From assembly GCF_963877135.1 (NCBI RefSeq), contig NZ_CAWNSW010000143.1, positions 62,001 to 126,000 of the forward strand: 64,000 nt of DNA, written 5' to 3'. The DNA is from Stenomitos frigidus_A. GTDB taxonomy: Bacteria; Cyanobacteriota; Cyanobacteriia; Leptolyngbyales; Leptolyngbyaceae. The notes below the pieces were generated by a model. That model had not been told where the DNA came from, did not search any database, and was given only the letters and a program-made list of their open reading frames with translations. The translations under genes were made by a program, and so were the position numbers. Of this stretch, positions 1-8,740 are shown piece after piece; within the stretch, counting starts at the first letter, position 1; each line of letters opens with the position of its first letter.

Positions 1-278
1 TGAGGCAATAAGCGATTTGCATGGATGACTGGGCTATTGGCATCTGTGCTCATACCGACTTGTTTAGAGCGATGCCTGGTCTGGCAGTTATCTTTAGTCA
101 ACCGATTGTAGGTGCGGTAGGGAATGTAATGGAGGGGGTTATAGCCAGCAAACCGTAGGATGAGCACACATGCCCAGGAATACTTTCCTTCCAGTATGGC
201 TTCTACGATTTGATTAAATTGTTCGGGTGTCATGACCCTGTCTAGCTTTGGGTTTGAGAAAGGGATTTGCTGATTCAT
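1..278 (-). CDS. HetP-family protein, 3' end cut by the window edge
   Basis: Reading leftwards from an ATG at 276-278 gives at least 92 open codons that run off the edge. The translation has an MTPEQFNQIVEAILEGKYSW stretch followed by WACVLILRFAGYNPLHYIPY and RTYNRL, the hallmark conserved block of HetP and its paralogues. HetP commits cells to heterocyst differentiation in Anabaena, but paralogues also occur in cyanobacteria without heterocysts, so the role here is open. It is the third gene in line after hetC and hlyD on the same strand, 182 bp after hlyD. About the last third of a typical HetP-family protein is missing. Confidence 0.85.
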   Translation of the reverse strand, partial: MNQQIPFSNPKLDRVMTPEQFNQIVEAILEGKYSWACVLILRFAGYNPLHYIPYRTYNRLTKDNCQTRHRSKQVGMSTDANSPVIHANRLLP

Positions 279-460
279 CTCTATATGCTTTTTAGAATGA
301 AAGGACTGTACTTTACAGCTGTTGTCAAATGGTTCAGCCACTGTGCGTTCGCGGAGCGAGTGCTTGCACTTACATCTTGTTCGCGGGTGTGAGCGTCTCG
401 TTCACAGTAGGTTAATATGACTTATTCAAACGAAAATCGCTGTAAGTGATTTGATGGCTT

Positions 461-2053
461 CTACAAGTTGATGCCGCCTTTTTGTAGCTTGCGGATAGGG
501 TCCAGAAGGATGTCGATGATATGCCGATCGCGAATGACGATTTCGGCGGTCGCGGTTTGCCCAGGCTTGAACTTAATCATTTGCTGTGGGGTGCTGACGT
601 AGTCCCGATCCAGAGCGACTTCAATACGGTATACCTCCCCTAGATTCTTGTCGGACTTTGAATCGGGGGAGGTTGAAACCACCCGACCAGAAATAATGCC
701 GTAGTCTTGGTAGGGATAGGCATCAACTTTCACTTGCACAGACATGCCTGGTTTCACAAAACCAGCTTCCTGGTTCGGTAGGCTTGCTTGCAGAACCAGA
801 GGAGCATGCTGCGGCCCAATCTCTGCAATGGTTTGACCGATCTGCACGACTTCGCCAGTACGTTTGATATTCAGGGATGAGACAATGCCATCGACTGGAG
901 CATAGAAGGAATATTGCTTGAGCCTAGATTGGGCACTACTTAAAGATGTCTGAGTATCAGCAATTTTGGTGTTCAGATCGGTGATTTGAGCTTCTAGCTC
1001 GTGGCCTTGCTGTTGGCTTGCGAGTTGATCCTTACGCCCTTCAGCGTGTTTTTGCGTGAGTCCTGCTTGAAGTCGTTCTGCTTCAGCAAGGTTCTGCTGG
1101 AGATCGCCACGGCTTTTGATGGTGGTGCTTTGGCGATCGCGCAGGCTTTGCTCCACTTCAAACAATTGCTCCCTAGAGATTGCTCCTGCTGTCACCATGG
1201 GACCGAAACGCTGTAGGCGTTCTTGATACTCAACAATATCCTGTTGATATTGCGTGACTAGCTCGGAAGCAGTCTTCGCGTTTGCGTTTGCTTGGGCGAT
1301 CGAGACCTCCTGCGCCTGAATGTTGGCGGCGGCAATAGCAGCACGAGTCTTTGCTTCCAGGCGAATTTTTTCAAGCAGAGTCTGCTTTTGGGATACTTCT
1401 ACTCGATATCCTGCCAGTACTTGCTCTAGACGTTCTACATCATTGGCAGCAATTTGACCGTCCAGAGCAACCAATAGCTGTCCAGCTTTGACGTTCTGCC
1501 CTTCATTGACAGCTAGCTGCGTGACTTTGCCTTCTATAAGGGGGTTAATTTTATAGGCTTCGCCCTGGGGTACCAATTTCCCGCGCGCGTGCCCCACTTC
1601 GTTCATTTGCCCCAACCAGGCCCAAGCGCCAAAGGCCAGACAGAACACCACTCCCCCTAGAATGAAGCGCTGAGGAAGAGATGAAGGCGGCTGATCCAAC
1701 ACCGTTTGGAGAGTGGAAGACCAGTTTACGGGAGGAGTCGTCGCTACAGTTGAATGAACGGCTGAAGGAACCGCAGGAGGATGTTGTGTTTCAACACTAG
1801 TGTTTTCTGATACTGAATTGGGGGCATTGGCTGTGCCACCATAAATCCGAGCTCCAATTGATGAATCAAGTGTTTCAAGGAATGGTTTATCTGGAGAGAG
1901 CCTGTTCTGGTTAACAACTGGCTGTAAATCATTAAGGGAGAATGGTAAGGAATGGCTCTGCTGATTTACTGAATTTAAGTGACCTTTGGGAGTAGAACGA
2001 ATTGAAACGCTCAATGGGAGCAAATGGCTGGTAGGGCGAAAAGGCAAAACCAT
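461..2053 (-). CDS. HlyD-type membrane fusion (adaptor) protein
   Basis: This 530-residue periplasmic adaptor is predicted to link an inner-membrane ABC exporter to an outer-membrane channel. It has a long Pro/Ser-rich cytoplasmic N-terminus (about residues 1-125), one membrane helix near 130-148 (FILGGVVFCLAFGAWAWLG), a biotinyl-lipoyl-like half (EGKVTQLAVNEGQNVKAGQL), a long coiled-coil hairpin (about 205-380), and a second lipoyl half (YAPVDGIVSSLNIKRTGEVV) with a beta-barrel domain. The start is supported by a strong GGAGG 7 nt before the ATG. It lies 366 bp downstream of hetC on the same strand, so it probably supplies the adaptor for that exporter. The unusually long N-terminal tail could contact HetC or a regulator (inference). 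Confidence 0.9.
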   Translation of the reverse strand: MVLPFRPTSHLLPLSVSIRSTPKGHLNSVNQQSHSLPFSLNDLQPVVNQNRLSPDKPFLETLDSSIGARIYGGTANAPNSVSENTSVETQHPPAVPSAVHSTVATTPPVNWSSTLQTVLDQPPSSLPQRFILGGVVFCLAFGAWAWLGQMNEVGHARGKLVPQGEAYKINPLIEGKVTQLAVNEGQNVKAGQLLVALDGQIAANDVERLEQVLAGYRVEVSQKQTLLEKIRLEAKTRAAIAAANIQAQEVSIAQANANAKTASELVTQYQQDIVEYQERLQRFGPMVTAGAISREQLFEVEQSLRDRQSTTIKSRGDLQQNLAEAERLQAGLTQKHAEGRKDQLASQQQGHELEAQITDLNTKIADTQTSLSSAQSRLKQYSFYAPVDGIVSSLNIKRTGEVVQIGQTIAEIGPQHAPLVLQASLPNQEAGFVKPGMSVQVKVDAYPYQDYGIISGRVVSTSPDSKSDKNLGEVYRIEVALDRDYVSTPQQMIKFKPGQTATAEIVIRDRHIIDILLDPIRKLQKGGINL

Positions 2054-2419
2054 AGAAGTCCTCCAGAATCAAAGGGGCGATGTCTGAGATGCGACTTTGG
2101 GAACTAGCGTCGAACGCTAAGAGTAGTTTTGGAATGAGCGCAACGGCTTGAATGTGATGTCTTGCAGTATTGGCAATCTCTAATCGATGGAACAGAGCAT
2201 TAATCTGGTTAAGGGTCGCTACACCGTCTGCTGGGCAAGTGCTAAAGGGTGGGCTTTGTAACCTCTGGTGCGCGCATGACGAATCAGACTGAATCTGGTG
2301 CTAGGTATCCTCCTGCTATGCTTAACCATGCTAGTGCGCGCAGTGTCATGAGTCTGCCAATTTGGCATTTCTCTTGTTAATGTGTTGAATTCTAAAGGTT
2401 GAATTCTAGACATTGGATT
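2054..2419 (-). other. hetC-hlyD intergenic stretch with two weak open frames
   Basis: This 366-bp gap separates hetC from hlyD. One frame opens with an ATG at 2413, 7 bp after the hetC stop, and gives a 64-residue basic peptide. A second frame without an ATG reads protein-like (for example ALFHRLEIANTARHHIQAVA) up to the hlyD ribosome-binding site and into hlyD. Neither shows a double-glycine leader, which is what a substrate of a C39-peptidase exporter would be expected to carry. I cannot support either as a gene. Confidence 0.3.
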
Positions 2420-5400
2420 CTAGAGGCTAATTTGTTGCTGTGCCAGGTGGTAGTAAAGCCCTTGTTGGGCAACAAGCTCCTCATGGGTTCCTTGTTCTGC
2501 CAAATGCCCTCGATCCAAGACCAGGATGGTATTCGCGTGGCAAACGGTTGAAAGACGATGAGCGATGATAAACGTTGTCCGATCTCGGGTCAATCGAGTC
2601 AAATTTGTCTGAAAGCGTCGCTCCGACTCGGTATCCAACGAGCTGGTTGCTTCGTCCAGAATGAGGATTGGGGGATCTCCGAGCAGGGCACGAGCGATAG
2701 CAAGGCGCTGGCGCTGTCCACCCGATAAATTTGTTCCCCGCTCCCCAACTTTAGTGTTGTAGCCCAACGGCAAATGCTCAATGAACGCGTGTGCTTCTGC
2801 CAACTTTGCCACTTTAATGGCATCTTCCAGCGTGAACTTGGAGCGAAACAGCGTAATATTTTCCAAAATGGTGCCGGAAAATAAGAAACATTCTTGAGGC
2901 ACCACGCCTAACTGCGATCGCAATGAGGCAGGAGAAACATGGTGAATATCGTGTCCATCAACCCAAACTCGACCGCTAACAGGCTGATAAAGCCCCTGCA
3001 TCAGCTTCACTAGTGTGCTTTTACCTGAGCCGCTGCGACCAACAAGGGCGATCGTTTCGCCAGGGTGCGCCTCAAAGGAAATATTTTGTAAAACATTGTT
3101 GTCATCCTCCTGGTAGCGAAACGTTACATTCTCAAACCGGATTTCTCCCTTCAGCTTCGGTAACACGAGCATTGGCAGCTGCGACGACTCTTCCGGCTTC
3201 GCTTCAAAAACATCGTTAAGGCGTTCGACCGAAACCAGGACTTCCTGAAATTCATCCCATAAATTCACTAGAGAAAGCACGGGGCCAATCACGTTCCCAA
3301 TCAGCATATTAAAGGCAACAAATTGACCGATCGTCAGCTGATCCTGAATCACCAGCGTAGCCCCATACCAAAGCAGGACAGTACTTCCCAACGTATTGAT
3401 CAAGCCGCTGCTAACCTGTAGACCATTCGCCAGCTTTTGCCCCCGAAACTGTTCATTGAGTTGACGGGTAAAGCGATCTTCCCAAAGCCAACGAATTTCA
3501 CGTTCAGCCGCTGCTGCCTTCACAGTAGCCACACCGGAGAACATTTCAACCAGGGCAGAGTTTTGGGCCGCTGCTTCTTTGAAGATCGCCCGCGAGATGG
3601 CTCTTAGAAAAGGACTCGCAAACACCGTTAAACCGACGATCGGAGGCAGCAGTAACAAGACCAACAGCGTTAAACGCCAGTTGTAGTAAGCCATGAGGCC
3701 AATGTAAACAACCGCTGACAGCGCATCTAACCAGGCACTCACAGCTTGCCGAGTCAGGAACAGCTGAATTTTTTGGTTCTCCTGAACGCGGGTAATAATG
3801 TCTCCTACCTGACGCGATTCAAAGAATTGCAGCGGCAGCCTGAGCGCATGATTGATAAAGCCACCGATAAAACTGAGATCCATGCGGTTGGCGAAATAAT
3901 CCAGCAGGTACTGGCGAACGGCTGTCAAACCAATGCGCCAAATACCAAACAGCAGCAAGCCGATCGCAAAGACATTCAGCGTTGCAGTGCTCTTTTGCAC
4001 CACAACTTTGTCCAGAATGATTTGAGTAAACAGTGGTGTTACCAAGCCAAAGACCTGAAGTAACAGCGAGGCAAAAATAATTTGCGCCAAGATGGAGCGA
4101 TACGGCAAAAAAGCGCCCCAAAATCGTTTCAGAGAGAGCTTGTCATCTTCTGCCTCTTGCAAGCGTTCTGTCGGATCTGCAAGCAGCGCGTAGCCAGTCC
4201 AATTGGCTTGAAAGTCGTGACGAGACAGCGACTGCTTGCCAACGGCTGGATCGGCAAGCAGCACCCGATCGCCGTTCACCCGATAAACCACCACGTAATG
4301 ATCGCTTTGCCAATGGGCAATCCAGGGATGGGACTGGTTAGCCAGACGACCCAGGCTAGCCCGCACAGGTCTTGATTGAAAGCCCAAGTCTTCAGCGGCG
4401 GCAGCCAGATTCTTGAGGGAAGCCCCAGACCGACCGACGCTAGCGAGATTGCGCAGGCGATTAAGGCTAAAGCGCTTACCCCAGTACTGGCTAATCATGG
4501 CCAGGCACGCAACCCCGCAATCCGAGGAACTTTGCTGTGCAATAAAGGGATAGTTTTGCCACAGCCCCCGCTTGCGTCGATGCAGTTTTTGCGGTTGAGG
4601 AAAGGTGATCTCAGCCAGTTCAGGTTTTGAGTTGTGTTGAGGACTGGCTGCAGAAACCTGACTGACTAGGCGATCGTCAGTTTCAGTAATCGACTGAACA
4701 GCCGCTTGAGACGGCAACAGCGCAGGCGCTTGCTGATGTCTTGCTCGCTTTACAGAGTTTTGTTTGCGCCCAAAGGCACCATTCTTTAGATGGCCATTCT
4801 GCGCTACCAAAGACGGTTCGCCAAGGCTACTTGCATCACTCGTAGCATCAGTAGAGGGAGGAAAAATGGTGGGGGCGATCGCGGTCGCTGCTTGACAGTG
4901 TTCCAACGGAAGATAGTCAAGGATGAGATCAGCTTGCGCCACCCAATCTCCAAGCATGTGCATTGGATATTCCCAAGCGTCCCCAACCCGGAGCGTTGGC
5001 GCTTGATCATCCTGCCGCTGAATGGTGCCCTGGCGGAGCCAGAAATAGCCTGCTTGCAAAGCCTCTAACCGTTCTCCCGCCGAAAGTTGCACCCTGGTTA
5101 GCAAAGGCAGTAGTTGCCGGATTTGATGACTCGTCAGTGAGTATAGGTTGGTAGACGTTTTGAGGAAGATGAGCTGTTCCCATTGCCTCGATCGCTGCAA
5201 TAGTTGCTCCCGCATACCTGGAAGCCGAGGTAGCCACACCCGCAACGCTTCAACCGAAATTCGGGCTACTTGAACCGACGTCATCGCGATCGCGCGGTAA
5301 GGCGGTAACGTGCTTTCACAGCAGAGAGGATCTCCACCCACTGTTTCCCCCTTCTCTATCACTCCAACTGAAACCTCCCGCTGTTGCCTATGATCAAAAC

Positions 5401-5671
5401 ACAGCAACCGGACGCGACCTTCACACACGAGGTAGAGGAAATCTGTGGCTTGATGAGTGAAGCCAGAACTTACAAAGCGATTATCTGATGAATGTAAGAT
5501 CACGTCCCCAAGCTGAAACGTGCAAAGTTCGCAAGCCTCTACAAATTCGAGAGTGAGTTGTCGATCCACCTCAGCAAGCAACGAAAGCTCAAGCAGAATC
5601 GATAGATTGAGTGAAGTTTTCAGTAAAGATTGAACGCTAGACGACGTGGATGCTTCTAGACCCTGACTCAT
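2420..5671 (-). CDS. hetC: HetC-like peptidase-containing ABC exporter
   Basis: The 1083-residue product has a cNMP-binding-like domain (about 40-155) and a second degenerate one (about 165-270). A low-complexity linker follows, then a C39 peptidase (about 375-500) with Cys385 in SSSDCGVACLAM, His458 in QSDHYVVVY and Asp474 in LLADPAVG. An exporter membrane domain (about 515-800) and an ATPase domain with Walker A GRSGSGKST, signature LSGGQRQRLAIARAL and Walker B ILILDEATSSLD complete it. This order and length match HetC, the exporter needed early in heterocyst differentiation in Anabaena; similar proteins in other filamentous strains have no known substrate. C39 exporters cleave leader peptides during transport. 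The hlyD and hetP-like genes follow on the same strand. Confidence 0.88.
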   Translation of the reverse strand: MSQGLEASTSSSVQSLLKTSLNLSILLELSLLAEVDRQLTLEFVEACELCTFQLGDVILHSSDNRFVSSGFTHQATDFLYLVCEGRVRLLCFDHRQQREVSVGVIEKGETVGGDPLCCESTLPPYRAIAMTSVQVARISVEALRVWLPRLPGMREQLLQRSRQWEQLIFLKTSTNLYSLTSHQIRQLLPLLTRVQLSAGERLEALQAGYFWLRQGTIQRQDDQAPTLRVGDAWEYPMHMLGDWVAQADLILDYLPLEHCQAATAIAPTIFPPSTDATSDASSLGEPSLVAQNGHLKNGAFGRKQNSVKRARHQQAPALLPSQAAVQSITETDDRLVSQVSAASPQHNSKPELAEITFPQPQKLHRRKRGLWQNYPFIAQQSSSDCGVACLAMISQYWGKRFSLNRLRNLASVGRSGASLKNLAAAAEDLGFQSRPVRASLGRLANQSHPWIAHWQSDHYVVVYRVNGDRVLLADPAVGKQSLSRHDFQANWTGYALLADPTERLQEAEDDKLSLKRFWGAFLPYRSILAQIIFASLLLQVFGLVTPLFTQIILDKVVVQKSTATLNVFAIGLLLFGIWRIGLTAVRQYLLDYFANRMDLSFIGGFINHALRLPLQFFESRQVGDIITRVQENQKIQLFLTRQAVSAWLDALSAVVYIGLMAYYNWRLTLLVLLLLPPIVGLTVFASPFLRAISRAIFKEAAAQNSALVEMFSGVATVKAAAAEREIRWLWEDRFTRQLNEQFRGQKLANGLQVSSGLINTLGSTVLLWYGATLVIQDQLTIGQFVAFNMLIGNVIGPVLSLVNLWDEFQEVLVSVERLNDVFEAKPEESSQLPMLVLPKLKGEIRFENVTFRYQEDDNNVLQNISFEAHPGETIALVGRSGSGKSTLVKLMQGLYQPVSGRVWVDGHDIHHVSPASLRSQLGVVPQECFLFSGTILENITLFRSKFTLEDAIKVAKLAEAHAFIEHLPLGYNTKVGERGTNLSGGQRQRLAIARALLGDPPILILDEATSSLDTESERRFQTNLTRLTRDRTTFIIAHRLSTVCHANTILVLDRGHLAEQGTHEELVAQQGLYYHLAQQQISL

Positions 5672-6211
5672 AAGCTGCCCTCTCAGTAAAGATAGCGGTT
5701 GAGAGCCTATCCCTTTTCCAGGACAGATCGCTCAGCCCATTTCTAAGTGGCAGAAAATTTTTCTGCAGTGGATAATGACTTAGAAAAGGAAGTGAAAGAC
5801 CGAAAACACTCACCACACCACGAATCAATTCTTTCCCAAACAGTTGGGAAAGCCCCTCCATTTGTGATACACGTTTGTGCTCAATGATACGAGCACTTCA
5901 ACCATGAAAATGCTTATTATCATGTATAAATAGTGCTAGTTGTTTGAGCGATGGGGGTTGCTTTTCTACCTCAAATAAGGATGCATTCTCACTAATCGTT
6001 AACTGCAAAGAGTTAACTGCAAAGAGGCGCTCAGGGAACATCGATTAAGTGACAGCAACTTAGATGTGCCGTGTTAATAGACGCAAGGTAAAGACCAGAA
6101 TACTTAGTAAAAAAAAGGCATGAGATTGGTAAGTAGTGTTATGTAGAAGAGGCAGAGAAAAACAGATCAAGACAGCCAGGCTGTGGCTGCAAAGCTCCTG
6201 CTAACGATTAA
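5672..6211. promoter_or_regulatory. Upstream region of hetC, no site defined
   Basis: This 540-bp AT-rich stretch must hold the hetC promoter. I looked for an NtcA site (GTA-N8-TAC). The closest are GTAAAGACCAGAATAC near 6089, with 10 rather than 8 spacer bases, and GTAAGTAGTGTTAT near 6130, with TAT for TAC. Neither is good enough to call. A short repeated GTTAACTGCAAAGA(G) occurs at about 5999-6025. Confidence 0.4.
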
Positions 6212-6580
6212 TTGTTCTCTAGCTTTTCCAAAACAGAACTCCCAGTGGATAAACAGGCTGTAGCTTTATTCCCGCAAAAGAAATTTAGTCGAATCTTTGA
6301 CGAAATGTCAAGTGATAATGACAACTATTGCTTACCTTCATCAAAACTTTACAGAGAGTCGTATCACCCGATACAGACACGCTATCGGATGTGGATGCGG
6401 GCTGCATTGCCCTTCTGGCAGCGATTTAAGAAAATAGCTTGCTACCTTGAGCGGAATTTATTGAAACTTAAGATACAAATTTTTGATGACTCAATCGAAA
6501 AGTCTCCCTCAAGCGCACCCTCTAAAAATCAGCTTTCGCTTGCAGCTAAACCCTTAACGTCAAAGAGGCAGCGGAGCTGA
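6212..6580 (+). CDS. Hypothetical protein, uncertain
   Basis: This open frame of 122 codons starts at TTG; the first internal ATG would give about 91 residues. The middle is basic and amphipathic (WMRAALPFWQRFKKIACYLE) and the C-terminus is Ser/Lys-rich. I recognise no family and see no convincing ribosome-binding site. It lies in the long region upstream of hetC on the opposite strand, so it could be a small gene or chance. Confidence 0.25.
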   Translation: MFSSFSKTELPVDKQAVALFPQKKFSRIFDEMSSDNDNYCLPSSKLYRESYHPIQTRYRMWMRAALPFWQRFKKIACYLERNLLKLKIQIFDDSIEKSPSSAPSKNQLSLAAKPLTSKRQRS

Positions 6581-7264
6581 TTTGCATGCGGTTCTTCGAT
6601 TTCAGGCTGTTTATTATTCGCATCAGTCTGCAATAAGCTATTCTGATCAGTTTTACTTTTTGTCTAACAGGCAAATTACAGGCGACTCAATTTACAGATC
6701 CCAAAATAAAGTGAAATTGGTAGCCCGATCGATGTCGGCGATTGGTGTTAGGCAAATAGTATGGTGTCTCAAACAAAGTTGATCGAATTAAGGGACAGGC
6801 GTAGAAATAACGTGCCAGTCAACCACAAACTTTGGTAGGGGCATGGCAGTGCCATGCCCCTACGCTGGGATACTATTTGTTTGCAAGTCCCTAAGCTCTG
6901 ACGAGATCGCTTCAAGCAACGAGATTGGCAACGAGATTGATGGCGATCGTTCGCCTCTCTAAAAAAAATGCGCCACTACCGAATGGGACGTGTTGGATGT
7001 GCGATCGGCATTTTCTGTAGGTTTACCCGATCGTTTCCAACACTCTACCCGATCGCTTCCGACTGACGCTTTGCAGTTGAGTTCTTATGCTGAATAAGTG
7101 CTAGCAATTGCAAGGCTAGCGGCAACCGAGTGTCCTGTTGCTTGAATCTATGGCTGACTGTCATTTACTGTCATTTGGCAGTCAGCTGTTTATAAGTTTG
7201 GGCTGAATGCGCAGCATCAGTCACAACAACGCTGCCAATCAATTCGCATTGATCAAAGGAGCCG
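6581..7264. other. Long intergenic region, no supported gene
   Basis: About 680 bp without a convincing gene. It contains a perfect 29-bp palindrome at 6835-6863 and scattered CGATCG words. An AAAGGAG ribosome-binding site near its right end serves the DUF3574 gene. Confidence 0.5.
6835..6863. repeat. Perfect 29-bp palindrome (hairpin repeat)
   Basis: The arms GTAGGGGCATGGCA and TGCCATGCCCCTAC are exact 14-bp complements around one base. It looks like one of the palindromic intergenic repeats common in cyanobacteria and could fold in RNA. No T-tract follows, so an ordinary terminator role is not clear. Confidence 0.8.
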
Positions 7265-8518
7265 ATGATGGAACTGAACACTGCCTGGAATGCACAGGCT
7301 GGAATTTTCGCTGCACTGGAAACGCCGACTTCTATGCCTACTTGGCTGGCGCAGTCGCACCCGTTGGATACAAACGTCGGTTGGAGTCAAACAAGGCTTG
7401 GCGAACACGCTGCTTCACTGGAAGCTAGCCATACTGCTAGCACAGGGACGCCCTCTCTTATTCAACAAGATCTTTATTTTGGGCAGACTCGCTCTAATGG
7501 CTGTCCGATTTCTGAGGCTGAGTTTCAACGCTTTGTAGACAGCATCATTACTCCCCGTTTCTCAGCCGGATTGACCATCTTTAATGCTGAAGGTCAACTA
7601 CGGAAGTATTCAGGAGAAGACGGCATCACGGTCATCACGCTTTATGCAGAAGACACGTCCGAAAGCCAGGCGGCGATCGACCAGATTGTGAAGCGCTACC
7701 GCCAACAATTTGGTGCCAGCGTTTTGCAGGTGACGAATGAAGACGAGCTCAAAGTTGGCTTCGGGGTCGATGAGAATTTAATCGACAATGATCCAGTACC
7801 TGAACTCATTCAAGTTGATTTGTCTTTTGGGCGGAACATTGGCAATGTGGAAGGCGTTTCACAAAAACAGTTTCAAGCGTTTGTCGATCGAGAGATTACA
7901 CCACGTTTCCCATTGGGATTGACCAATTTTGATGCCAAAGGACAATTTTTATCTGGTAATGGTCAGTTGATTCGAGAGCCCTCTGAAACGATCAGCCTGA
8001 TTATCGAAGATACACAAGCCAATGAAACAGCGATCGATGAAATTGTGGCTGCATACATCAAACAGTTTCAGCAGGAAAGCGTTCTCATTGCGGTCAATGA
8101 AGACATTACGGTTGCCTTTGGCCCAACCCAGGATTTGATTGACAACGACCCGATACCAGAACGAATTCAAGTCGATTTGTTCTTCGGGCGCAATATTGGT
8201 GGTGTAGAAGGGGTATCAGAATCACAGTTTCAGGACTTCCTCAATACCGCTGTTGGAGGATACTTCAAGCAATTTACGGTGCTTGATGCCGATGGACAGT
8301 TTCTCTCTAGTACCGATGACTTGGTTAGGGAGCGATCGAAGGAAGTGAGTCTGGTGATCGAAGACACGCAAGCAAATGAGAATGCAATCAATGCAGTCGT
8401 TTCCGACTACATCAAACGGTTCCAACAGGAAAGTGTTCTGGTCGTGGTTGATGAAGACATTCGTGTGAACCGCAATCCAGCTAAATCTAAACGATGGGAC
8501 ACAAACAACACACGTTGA
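7265..8518 (+). CDS. Protein with three tandem DUF3574 domains
   Basis: The 417-residue product starts after AAAGGAG (ATGATG start, so 7265 or 7268). After about 64 unmatched residues come three homologous units at about 65-166, 181-285 and 300-400. Each has a (D)LxFGRxxG entry strand, an SExxFQxFxDxxITPRFxxGLT helix, a DAxGQ turn and a helix ending in a QFQQESVL-type motif. These are the marks of DUF3574, usually a single-domain secreted or periplasmic protein of unknown function. Units 2 and 3 are much closer to each other (both preceded by NLIDNDP or DLIDNDP) than to unit 1, which points to recent internal duplication. No signal peptide is obvious. Function unknown. Confidence 0.8.
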   Translation: MMELNTAWNAQAGIFAALETPTSMPTWLAQSHPLDTNVGWSQTRLGEHAASLEASHTASTGTPSLIQQDLYFGQTRSNGCPISEAEFQRFVDSIITPRFSAGLTIFNAEGQLRKYSGEDGITVITLYAEDTSESQAAIDQIVKRYRQQFGASVLQVTNEDELKVGFGVDENLIDNDPVPELIQVDLSFGRNIGNVEGVSQKQFQAFVDREITPRFPLGLTNFDAKGQFLSGNGQLIREPSETISLIIEDTQANETAIDEIVAAYIKQFQQESVLIAVNEDITVAFGPTQDLIDNDPIPERIQVDLFFGRNIGGVEGVSESQFQDFLNTAVGGYFKQFTVLDADGQFLSSTDDLVRERSKEVSLVIEDTQANENAINAVVSDYIKRFQQESVLVVVDEDIRVNRNPAKSKRWDTNNTR

Positions 8519-8740
8519 TTGGAACCCAATTGACTGCTGCGAAATGATGACAGTAATCGCCAATCTAACTTTTCAAACCGACATTGCGATCGCTATTTTC
8601 GGCGCTGGGGTTGTTCCGTCAGTGAATGAGGTTGCTATCAGAACCTCTAACCCATGAACGGAGCTAAAGGCAAGTGCCGTTTTCCAGACCAGGTAAGTAG
8701 TGAAAAGCCAAAGCACAATCCAAAACAAAGGAGACTCTCT

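Noticed and set aside
6080..6150. NtcA-binding site upstream of hetC
   Set aside because: The best matches are GTA-N10-TAC and GTA-N8-TAT, both off the GTA-N8-TAC consensus in spacing or sequence.
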